Shown here: one piece after another, positions 57,936 to 64,000 of the stretch
How the letters are laid out: every line of letters begins with the position of its first letter
Position numbering within the stretch: position 1 is the first letter of the stretch
Assembly (NCBI RefSeq): GCF_006517435.1
Contig: NZ_VHQG01000004.1
Coordinates: 124,001 to 188,000 of the forward strand
Reading direction: 5' to 3'
From: Schumannella soli
GTDB lineage: Bacteria > Actinomycetota > Actinomycetes > Actinomycetales > Microbacteriaceae
Length of the DNA stretch: 64,000 nucleotides
Translations under genes and position numbers: made by a program
Notes under the pieces: model-generated
Databases searched by the model: none
Seen by the model: the letters and a program-made list of their open reading frames with translations, nothing else
What the model was told of the DNA's origin: nothing

Positions 57936-59522
57936 TCAGGGAACGACCAGTCCGCCGCGCACGAGCTCGAGCGTCTCGGCCCGGATCTCGTCGAGGACGC
58001 TGCGCTCGTCGAGCTCGAGCAGCTGCGCGATCGCCGAGGCGATGACCCCGAGTGCGAGCTCGCCGTCGTAGGCGCCGACCGCCGCCGCGACCGCGGGTGA
58101 GACCCGCAGGGTGCGCGCGAAGCCGCCGCCCTGGCGCAGCACGAGCGCCGAGGGCGCCTCCTCGCCGGGCCAGTGGCTGCGCTCCTCGGTCACGTCGGGG
58201 GCGACGCGGAAGGCATGGGCGTCGACACCGTCGGGGCCGAGCGCCACGAGCGCATCGTGCGCGGCGAGCACGGCCGAGAGGTGCGGGCCGAGGCCGGCGG
58301 GGTTCTCGCCGAGGGCCTCGGGAATGCGCTCGACCCGGGCGAGTGCGGAGGGTGCCGCGGCGCCGCGGTCGAGCGCGCCGTCGGCCGGCCGGCGCAGCAG
58401 CACGTAGCCGAAGCCCACCGCATCCACGCCGCGGTCGGCGAAATCGTCGAGCCAGGCGCCGAGCAGCGGCTCCCACTCGGTGCTGCGGGGCTTCGTGCCG
58501 CCGTCGCGGATCCAGGTCTCGGCGTAGCGCGCCGGGTCGGCCTGCTCGCGCTCGATGATCCAGTGCTCGAGGCCGGCGTCGCGCGCCCAGGCGGCCGCGC
58601 GGTCGAGGCCGTCGGCGTCGCCGCCGTCGCTGTCGCCGCTCCCGCTGTCGTCGCCGCGGTACTCCCAGTTGCCGAGCAGCTGGGCGATGCCGCCGGGCTC
58701 GAGGTGCTCGGCGGCGCCGCTCACGACGGCGGCGACGAGCGCATCCCCCACCATGCCGCCGTCGCGGTACTCGTACTCGGGTACGCCCTCGCGGCGCGGC
58801 GTGATGACGAAGGGCGGGTTCGAGACGATGCGGTCGAAGCGCTCCCCGGCCACCGGCTCGTAGAGACTGCCGAGCCGGAACTCGATCGTGTCGACGCCGT
58901 TCAGCGCGGCGTTGAGGCGGCCGAAGTCGAGGGCGCGGGCGCTGATGTCGGTCGCGACCACGCGGTCGGCGAAGCGGCTGGCGTGCAGGGCCTGGATGCC
59001 GCAGCCGGTTCCGAGATCGAGCACGCTCCGCGCGCGGTCGGGCAGCATGAGCCCGCTCAGGGTGGCCGAGGCGCCGCCGATGCCGAGCACGTGATCGGTG
59101 CGCAGGGCCCGGCCGGTGGCGAGCTCGCCGAGGTCGCTCGCGATCCACCAGGCGGCGACGCCGATCGCGTCGACCACCGAGTAGGGGCGCAGGTCGATCG
59201 TGCCGCGCACGGCATCGGCCGGCTGACCCTCGGTCCCGGACGGCGCGGGCTCGAGCAGCCCCTGCGCGAGCGCCGCGGCGACGCCGGTGGCCGGCAGCGC
59301 ACGCTCCGCCTCGTCACGCGGCACCGTGTCGCCGAGCACGAACAGCCGCGCCAGGATCGCCGACGCCTCGGTGCGGCCGGCGAGCGCGCGCAGCGCCGGC
59401 ACGCGGTCGGCGCGCTGCAGGGCGTCGTCGGCGACGTCGCCCCAGAGTCCGCGCAGCCGATCGACGGTGTAGACCGCCTGGTCGAGGTCGCGGCGCAGGT
59501 CATCGGCGAGGTCGAGGAGCAC
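57936..59522 (-). CDS. Class I methyltransferase, DUF7059-type
   Basis: A 528-residue SAM-dependent methyltransferase. The N-terminal 150 residues form a helical DUF7059-type domain, then VLDLGTGCGIQALHASRFA (motif I), TDISARALDFGRLNAALN and the catalytic FDRIVSNPPFVI (NPPF) place it with N5-glutamine or rRNA N-methyltransferases such as RlmG/PrmC-like proteins. A 200-residue C-terminal region is special to actinobacterial members. It probably methylates a ribosomal component. GTG start; a GGAGG lies very close. Confidence 0.88.
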   Translation of the reverse strand: MLLDLADDLRRDLDQAVYTVDRLRGLWGDVADDALQRADRVPALRALAGRTEASAILARLFVLGDTVPRDEAERALPATGVAAALAQGLLEPAPSGTEGQPADAVRGTIDLRPYSVVDAIGVAAWWIASDLGELATGRALRTDHVLGIGGASATLSGLMLPDRARSVLDLGTGCGIQALHASRFADRVVATDISARALDFGRLNAALNGVDTIEFRLGSLYEPVAGERFDRIVSNPPFVITPRREGVPEYEYRDGGMVGDALVAAVVSGAAEHLEPGGIAQLLGNWEYRGDDSGSGDSDGGDADGLDRAAAWARDAGLEHWIIEREQADPARYAETWIRDGGTKPRSTEWEPLLGAWLDDFADRGVDAVGFGYVLLRRPADGALDRGAAAPSALARVERIPEALGENPAGLGPHLSAVLAAHDALVALGPDGVDAHAFRVAPDVTEERSHWPGEEAPSALVLRQGGGFARTLRVSPAVAAAVGAYDGELALGVIASAIAQLLELDERSVLDEIRAETLELVRGGLVVP

Positions 59523-59557
59523 GCCTCCATTCTCCCGCGCCGCGGACGACGCGAGGG

Positions 59558-59932
59558 TCAGTCGGCGATGACCGAGAAGACGTTGCCGAAGGGGTCCTCG
59601 AACCAGGCGATGTCGGGTCCGTGGCCGCGCATGGCGCCGTCGGCATCCTGCGGCATCCCGTCGTAGCGCAGCGGCTCGAGGCCCTCGGCCGCGAGCTCCT
59701 GGATCGCGGCCGCGACGTCGGCGACCTCGAGGTTCAGCACCGTGTAGGTCGCCGGCTCGTGGTTCTGTTTGGGGTAGAGGATGACGTTCGCGCCGCCCGG
59801 CAGCGTGAGCCGCGAGATGCCGCCCATCCCGCCGTCGACGATGTCGAGCCCGAGCACACGGCCGTAGAAGTCGCGGGCGCGCTCGGGGTCGGTGACCGAG
59901 AACCCGCTGAAGGCGCCGGTGGTGGTCAGCAT
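59558..59932 (-). CDS. VOC family protein
   Basis: A 124-residue glyoxalase/bleomycin-resistance-like protein. Strand GFSVTDPERARDFYGRVLGLDI opens the first beta-alpha-beta module and VLNLEVADVAAAIQEL the second, ending IAWFEDPFGNVFSVIAD with the conserved Glu-Asp-Pro-x-Gly. Start ATG 59932 has GAGAGGAAC upstream. It is divergent from a TetR regulator with a dyad between and may be controlled by it. Confidence 0.88.
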   Translation of the reverse strand: MLTTTGAFSGFSVTDPERARDFYGRVLGLDIVDGGMGGISRLTLPGGANVILYPKQNHEPATYTVLNLEVADVAAAIQELAAEGLEPLRYDGMPQDADGAMRGHGPDIAWFEDPFGNVFSVIAD

Positions 59933-60022
59933 GGGCCGTTCCTCTCCGTCAGAATCACGCCGAGGGATCCGCTCGTGGATGCCTTCCATGCATCCGCATG
60001 AGACACGGCGTCATGTGTACGC

Positions 60023-60036
60023 TGTCAACAATGACA
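60023..60036. promoter_or_regulatory. Candidate TetR operator
   Basis: TGTCA-ACAA-TGACA is a perfect dyad with 4-bp centre between the divergent VOC and TetR genes, 73 bp before the TetR start. It sits just after GTGTACGC, which may hold part of the promoter. Confidence 0.5.
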
Positions 60037-60109
60037 CCTGGGCCAGCATCTGTCGAGAGCACCGGCTCGGCAGAGCACCCGGCGCGCTGAGCGCGGCACG
60101 AGGAGGACC

Positions 60110-60742
60110 ATGGCCAGCACCGCACCCCGGGCCACCTATCGTCACGGCGACCTGCGTCAGGCTCTGGTGGATGCCGGCTTCGCCATGGCGCGCGAGTCGG
60201 GGCCGGACGCGGTCGTGCTGCGCGAGGCCACCCGCCGCGCCGGCGTCTCCCCCAACGCCGCCTACCGGCACTTCGCCGACCGCACCGCGCTGGTGCAGGC
60301 CGTCAGCGATGCGGCGCTCGGCGCCGTCGCCGAGGCGATCGAAGAGGAGTGGGAGCGCATCGAGCGGGCCGGCGACGCCGCCGCCGACGCGCACGCCGAG
60401 CTCGAGGCGGTCGGCGTCGGCTACCTGCGTTTCGCGCGCGACGAGCCGGGACTGTTCCGGGCCGCGTTCACGGTGCCGCGCGATCTGCGCTCGGCACTGA
60501 GCCCCGACAAGGCCGGCCCGCGCGGACGCACGCCCTTCGAGCTGCTGGGCATCGCCCTCGACGACCTCGTCGCCGCGGGCGAGCTGCCCGCTGAGCGCCG
60601 CCCCGGCGCGGAGCTGCTCGCCTGGTCGGCCGTGCACGGCCTGGCCATGCTCGCTCTCGAGGGGCCGCTGCACGACCTCGATCCCGAGCTCGCCCGCCAG
60701 ACCGGCCGCCGGGTGATCGCGATGGTCGACCGCGGGCTCTGA
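60110..60742 (+). CDS. TetR/AcrR family regulator
   Basis: A 210-residue TetR repressor. The HTH is VVLREATRRAGVSPNAAYRHFADRTALV at residues about 35-65, and the C-terminal domain is the TetR_C_33-like helical bundle. GAGGAGG precedes the ATG. It is divergent from the VOC gene and may regulate it and itself through the TGTCA/TGACA dyad. Ligand unknown. Confidence 0.9.
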   Translation: MASTAPRATYRHGDLRQALVDAGFAMARESGPDAVVLREATRRAGVSPNAAYRHFADRTALVQAVSDAALGAVAEAIEEEWERIERAGDAAADAHAELEAVGVGYLRFARDEPGLFRAAFTVPRDLRSALSPDKAGPRGRTPFELLGIALDDLVAAGELPAERRPGAELLAWSAVHGLAMLALEGPLHDLDPELARQTGRRVIAMVDRGL

Positions 60743-60799
60743 CCGGCGCATCCGCTCGCCCGGCGGCGACCCGCCCGCGGGCGTAGGCTCGTCGGCACC

Positions 60800-61288
60800 A
60801 TGCAACCGCTGACCGAGACCGAGATCCGCGAATCGATGGTGAACGCCCCCGCGGGCGAGGCCGACCGCATGCCCCTGCCCGGGCTGCACGAGGTCATCTG
60901 GGATGAGCGCGAGTACCTCGGCTGGCGCGACCCGCAGGCGCCGCAGCGCGGCTATGTCGTGTTCTGGCGCGACGGTGCGCCCGTCGGGCTCACCCTGCGC
61001 GCCTCGGAGTCGCAGCTCGCGCACGGCTCGGCCATGTGCTCGCTGTGTCAGACGCTGCAGCCGGCCGGGCAGGTGCGGATGTTCTCCGCCCGTCGCGCCG
61101 GCGACGCGGGCGATCGCGGCAACTCGGTCGGCACCTACATCTGCTCCGACCTGGCCTGCTCGACGCTGATCCGACTGCGCGCCCCGGGCACCGAGCTCGA
61201 CCACTCGCCGGCCGAGATCATCCAGCACCGCGCCGACGGCCTCACCCAGCGACTGGCCCGGTTCACCGAGAAGGTCGTCGCGGCCTGA
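60800..61288 (+). CDS. FBP-domain (FusB-like) zinc-finger protein
   Basis: A 162-residue protein with an N-terminal helical region and a C-terminal treble-clef zinc finger: CSLCQTLQPAGQVRMFSARRAG as the first CxxC arm, then YICSDLACSTLIR as the second. This is the FBP (fibronectin-binding/FusB) domain, which in FusB binds EF-G and rescues it from fusidic acid. Housekeeping actinobacterial members are of unknown role. No ribosome site of note; TAGGCT lies 10 nt before the ATG. Confidence 0.85.
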   Translation: MQPLTETEIRESMVNAPAGEADRMPLPGLHEVIWDEREYLGWRDPQAPQRGYVVFWRDGAPVGLTLRASESQLAHGSAMCSLCQTLQPAGQVRMFSARRAGDAGDRGNSVGTYICSDLACSTLIRLRAPGTELDHSPAEIIQHRADGLTQRLARFTEKVVAA

Positions 61289-61419
61289 CCCTGCGGGGCG
61301 CGACGCCGAGCGCCCCCGCCGACGGCGCGGACCGCGCCTCCTGGATGCACGACCCGCGTCACCTGGATGCCCGCAGTCAGTGACCGCGCCCGCCGCGCCG
61401 CCGGTGCGAGCGTGGCGGC

Positions 61420-61941
61420 ATGAGCGACCAGACCAGCACCCCCGACCCGTCCGACGACCTCGAGACCGTGCGCCGCATCCTCACCTCCGCCCGCACCGCG
61501 ACCGTCACCTCGCGGGCCGCATCGGGCGCGCTGCACAGCCGCCCGCTCGCGCTGCTCGAGCACGGCGTCGACGGCACCGAGAACTTCGCCGGCACGCTCT
61601 GGTTCTTCACCGCCGACCCGAGCGAGAAGACCGACGAGATCCGTCGGCACCCCGAGGTGAACGTCGCGGTCGGCGACGGCAAGGGCTATCTCTCGCTCAG
61701 CGGCAGCGCGAGCATCGACCGCAGCCAGCCCCGCATCGACCTGCTCTGGAATCCCTGGGCCGAGGCCTACTTCGAGGGCGGGCGCGAGGATCCGGCCGTC
61801 GCCCTGCTGCGGGTCGACGTCGAATCGATCGAGTTCTGGGATCTCGACCGACCCGCGCTCAAGCGCGTGATCGAGGTCGCCGCGGCGCTCATCGCGAAGC
61901 GTCCGCCCGAGGTCGGCGAGAGCCGCACGGTCGAGCTGTAG
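61420..61941 (+). CDS. Pyridoxamine 5'-phosphate oxidase-family protein
   Basis: A 173-residue split-barrel flavin-binding protein of the general stress protein 26 group. Marks are VRRILTSARTATVTSRAASG, LWFFTADPSEKTDEIRRHPEVNVAVGDG with breaks, and the C-terminal RVDVESIEFWD. It likely binds FMN or F420 and reduces small molecules under stress. It stands alone, convergent with the SRPBCC gene. Confidence 0.9.
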   Translation: MSDQTSTPDPSDDLETVRRILTSARTATVTSRAASGALHSRPLALLEHGVDGTENFAGTLWFFTADPSEKTDEIRRHPEVNVAVGDGKGYLSLSGSASIDRSQPRIDLLWNPWAEAYFEGGREDPAVALLRVDVESIEFWDLDRPALKRVIEVAAALIAKRPPEVGESRTVEL

Positions 61942-61969
61942 GCCGGCGCCCGAGCCGCGGTCCGCCGGC

Positions 61970-62470
61970 TCAGTCGGTCGCGCGGGTCGCGGGCTTCGCG
62001 ACGACGACGCCCGCCTGCCGGGCGATCGGCGGCATCACGCTGCGCATGTAGGGCGCCCAGAACAGGCGCACGATGAGGTGCACGATCGCACCCCGCCAGG
62101 GCAGCGGTGCGAAGGAGTAGGTCCAGCGGATGCGGGTGCCCTCGCCGTCGTGGGCGAAGATCCACTCCGCGCGTCCGCCGGAGACGAGGGAGCCGAACAG
62201 CTTCTGGAAGCGGCTGAGCTCGTAGACGTGCCGGCGCGGCGCATCCACTTCGGCGACGGTCTCGATGACCGAGCCGCCGTCGGAGAGATGCAATCGTCGG
62301 GAGGCGCCGACGACGTCGAAGGAGTCGGTCTGGTCCGAGACCGACACGACGGCGGGCAGCGGGCCGAACCGCGGATAGAAGGCGGGCGGGTCGGTTGCGA
62401 CCGTCGTGGCGAAGGCCTCGGCGAGCGGCGCGGCGACGACGATGTCGACCGTCGCGCTCGCCGCCTTCAC
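61970..62470 (-). CDS. SRPBCC family protein
   Basis: A 166-residue helix-grip (START-like) domain protein, annotated generally as polyketide cyclase-like. It starts with VDIVVAAPLAEAFATTVATDPPAFYPRFG, typical of SRPBCC, has a hydrophobic cavity strand pattern through WTYSFAPLPWRGAIVHL, and ends in a long amphipathic helix. Such proteins bind hydrophobic ligands; the ligand is unknown. GTG start at 62470 with GGCGGAATCC upstream. Confidence 0.87.
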   Translation of the reverse strand: MKAASATVDIVVAAPLAEAFATTVATDPPAFYPRFGPLPAVVSVSDQTDSFDVVGASRRLHLSDGGSVIETVAEVDAPRRHVYELSRFQKLFGSLVSGGRAEWIFAHDGEGTRIRWTYSFAPLPWRGAIVHLIVRLFWAPYMRSVMPPIARQAGVVVAKPATRATD

Positions 62471-62492
62471 CGTCGGATTCCGCCGTTCGCGC

Positions 62493-62666
62493 TCAGTCGA
62501 GCTTCTCGAGCAGGTGGAACGGGATGATCAGCGAGAGCGCGATCGCGACCAGGCCCGAGGCGAAGATCACGAGGTGGAACGGCTCCGGCGCGTCGAAGGC
62601 GTAGCCGAAGAGGAAGAACGCGCCGACGAAGAGCACGAGACAGATCAGGAACGCGAACACCTTCAT
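62493..62666 (-). CDS. Small two-segment membrane protein
   Basis: A 57-residue protein with membrane segments FAFLICLVLFVGAFFLFGYAF and LVIFASGLVAIALSLIIPF, separated by DAPEPFH. No family recognised. The ATG 62666 gives the complete hydrophobic protein; upstream extension to 62879 is antisense to the DUF1905 gene and rejected. It lies 22 nt upstream of the SRPBCC gene and may be cotranscribed. Confidence 0.65.
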   Translation of the reverse strand: MKVFAFLICLVLFVGAFFLFGYAFDAPEPFHLVIFASGLVAIALSLIIPFHLLEKLD

Positions 62667-62766
62667 GCCGGTCAGCCTACCGGCGAGACGGCGCGGCCCG
62701 GCGCATTCCCTCGACGAGGCGGATGCGCGAAGATCGGCACGTTCGCTTCCCGAGCCAGGAGTCGCC

Positions 62767-63198
62767 ATGACCACCTTCCGCACCACCCTGCTGCAGATCG
62801 GCAACAACGTCGGCATCGAGGTTCCCGAGGAGGTCGTGCTCGGCTTCGCCGCCGGCAAGCGCGTGCCGGTGAAGGTCACGCTGAACGGCTTCGACTACGA
62901 CTCGACGATCGCCGTCATGGGCGGCAAGTACCTGATCCCGGTGTCGGCGGCGATCCGCAAGTCGGCCGGCGTCGCGGGCGGAGAAGAGCACGACGTCACC
63001 CTCGAGCACGTCGCCGGCGAGCGCACGGTCGAGGTGCCCGCCGAGCTGGCCGCGGCTCTCGAGACCGCCGGGGCGCGCGCCGCCTTCGACGCGCTGTCGT
63101 ACTCGGCGCGCAAGGAGCACGCCCGCTCGGTCGGCGAGGCGAAGGCCGAGGCGACGCGCGAGCGCCGCATCCAGAAGGTGCTCGACAGCCTGAGCTGA
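62767..63198 (+). CDS. DUF1905/YdeI-like protein
   Basis: A 143-residue protein with an N-terminal DUF1905 domain (TTLLQIGNNVGIEVPEEVV, VKVTLNGFDYDSTIAVMGGKYLIPVS in part) and a C-terminal YdeI/OmpD-associated module (AFDALSYSARKEHARSVGEAKAEATRERRIQKVL) that recalls the bacteriocin-protection proteins. CCAGGAG precedes ATG 62767. It parallels the DUF1905-only protein at 6-305. Role unknown. Confidence 0.88.
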   Translation: MTTFRTTLLQIGNNVGIEVPEEVVLGFAAGKRVPVKVTLNGFDYDSTIAVMGGKYLIPVSAAIRKSAGVAGGEEHDVTLEHVAGERTVEVPAELAAALETAGARAAFDALSYSARKEHARSVGEAKAEATRERRIQKVLDSLS

Positions 63199-63224
63199 CG
63201 GGCCGGCCGGATGGGTCGGACGGG

Positions 63225-63752
63225 TCAGCCGCGCCGCCGCACCCATTCGACGGCCGGGCGGCCGACCTCGGGATCGAGCGGCTCGATCACCCCGACGCGC
63301 TCGAAGCCGGCGCGCAGCAGGGTCGACGGCGAAGCCTCGTCGTCCACGCGCGTGTGAGCCTCGATGCGGGTGATCGCCGGGTCCTCGAAGCCGATGCGGC
63401 AGAGCGCGTCGACGAGCGGCGCGCCGAGACCGCGGCCGCGGAACTCCTCGGCGAGCTCGTAGCTCACGTCGAGGACGCCGGGCTTCTCGCTGCGCAGGCC
63501 GCCGTCGCCGATGAGACGACCGGTCTCGGCCTCGATCGCCCAGTACATCCATCGCGCCGCGGCCTCGGGCGCGCGCTGCAGGGCGTTCGCGACCCAGAGG
63601 AACGCGTTCACGTCGGAGGGCCACCCCTCGGGCAGGGGCGATCGCAGCGCCTCCGCGAGCTGGTCAGGATCCCGGAAGTACGCATCGAGCTGATCCAGGG
63701 TCGCGGGTTCGAGACGAACCCGGCCCTCCACGATGTCGGCCATCGCCGCCAT
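63225..63752 (-). CDS. GNAT N-acetyltransferase (RimJ/RimL type)
   Basis: A 175-residue acetyltransferase. Substrate-side start VRLEPATLDQLDAYF, central IGDGGLRSEKPGVLDVSYELAEEFRGRGLGAPLVDALCRIGF in pieces with the R-G-R-G-L-G CoA loop, and the DDEASPSTLLRAGFERVG helix mark the RimJ/RimL-like group. ATG 63752 is used; ATG 63743 is equally possible. Acceptor unknown. Confidence 0.9.
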   Translation of the reverse strand: MAAMADIVEGRVRLEPATLDQLDAYFRDPDQLAEALRSPLPEGWPSDVNAFLWVANALQRAPEAAARWMYWAIEAETGRLIGDGGLRSEKPGVLDVSYELAEEFRGRGLGAPLVDALCRIGFEDPAITRIEAHTRVDDEASPSTLLRAGFERVGVIEPLDPEVGRPAVEWVRRRG

Positions 63753-63867
63753 GTTCCCCTGCGGCCGCGAGCGCGGTCAAGCACCCCGAGCGGGGTTCAG
63801 GGGCGGAGCGGAGGTGCCGCCGGCAGGGCGCGCGGCGCGGATGCGGTCGGATGCCGCCGGCCGCGGA

Positions 63868-64000
63868 TCAGACGATCGGCTTGTCCCAGCCGCGCGGCCC
63901 CGCCGACCCGGCCTCGTAGCTCTGCAGCGGAACTTCGTTGCGCCCCCACGCGGCGAGCACCGGACCGACGATGCGCCAGCACTGCTCGGCGACGTCGCCG
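63868..64000 (-). CDS. zwf: Glucose-6-phosphate dehydrogenase, 3' end (partial)
   Basis: The last 43 codons of a gene that runs off the window. The translation has the C-terminal helix WRIVGPVLAAWGRNEVPLQ, then SYEAGSAGPRGWDKPIV and stop, the closing pattern of Zwf (W-R-I-x-x-P-x-L-x-A-W, then Y-x-A-G-S-x-G-P). The enzyme makes 6-phosphogluconolactone and NADPH in the pentose phosphate pathway. The rest lies beyond position 64000. Confidence 0.82.
   Translation of the reverse strand, partial: GDVAEQCWRIVGPVLAAWGRNEVPLQSYEAGSAGPRGWDKPIV

Overview
The window is a 64 kb chromosomal segment of a very GC-rich actinobacterium. Gene content (TPP-riboswitched YkoEDC-type transporter, orn/tRNA-His/clpS/DUF2017 block, DUF3097, DUF2510, DUF6230/DUF6114, DUF6412) and protein style point to the Microbacteriaceae. 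This is inference from recognised families, not from a marker-gene comparison. Genes are dense on both strands, with many ATGA, GTGA and TGATG junctions. There is no rRNA operon, insertion sequence, prophage or CRISPR array.

Layout. 0-2.4 kb: DUF1905 protein, YwqK-like repeat protein, VOC protein, an unknown gene, then a DUF2510 mini-gene behind an unusual hairpin-rich leader. 2.4-5.3 kb: NarL-type two-component pair divergent from a Dps miniferritin across a 16-bp palindrome. 5.3-9.8 kb: YtcJ-like amidohydrolase with a PaiB-like protein, and the operon membrane protein-rpiB-Nei glycosylase. 9.8-12.4 kb: aminopeptidase N. 12.5-13.8 kb: a nuclease-like gene (AbiEi-type N-terminus plus DUF559) with repeated GATACTG/CAGTATC motifs on both sides, found nowhere else I looked in the window. 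13.9-15.5 kb: MscS channel and truncated haemoglobin. 15.7-21.1 kb: HxlR/NmrA redox switch, KstD-like flavoprotein, TesB thioesterase, TetR regulator. 21.2-23.6 kb: a three-gene envelope operon (DUF6230, DUF6114, secreted protein) whose promoter carries an inverted repeat over the -35 box. 23.7-32.7 kb: thioesterase, EttA, lipoproteins, an SSB, GH3 enzyme, MsrA, aldo-keto reductase, small unknowns, SDR. 32.9-38.2 kb: tRNA-Arg(TCT), Pr6Pr-like membrane protein, MarR-MFS pair, orn, tRNA-His(GTG), clpS, DUF2017 and a metallopeptidase. 38.2-44.8 kb: GH13 glucosidase and a TPP-riboswitch operon for a thiamine/HMP ECF transporter with an appended kinase, then a glycosyltransferase. 44.9-47.3 kb: amine oxidation pair. 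47.4-55.4 kb: YidC paralogue, regulators, M23 peptidase, membrane acyltransferase, DUF3097 and zinc ADH. 55.5-64 kb: MFS transporter, methyltransferase, VOC, TetR, FBP-domain protein and small enzymes, ending in the 3' end of glucose-6-phosphate dehydrogenase.

Regulation. Sixteen or so genes have a TANNNT box exactly 6 or 7 nt before the start codon, the signature of leaderless transcripts; others have clear AGGAGG-type ribosome sites. Several regulator genes lie beside a dyad that could be their operator.

The best candidate for something undescribed is the GATACTG-motif cluster around the DUF559 gene at 12.5-13.8 kb. The competing hairpins before the DUF2510 gene and the kinase in the thiamine operon come next.
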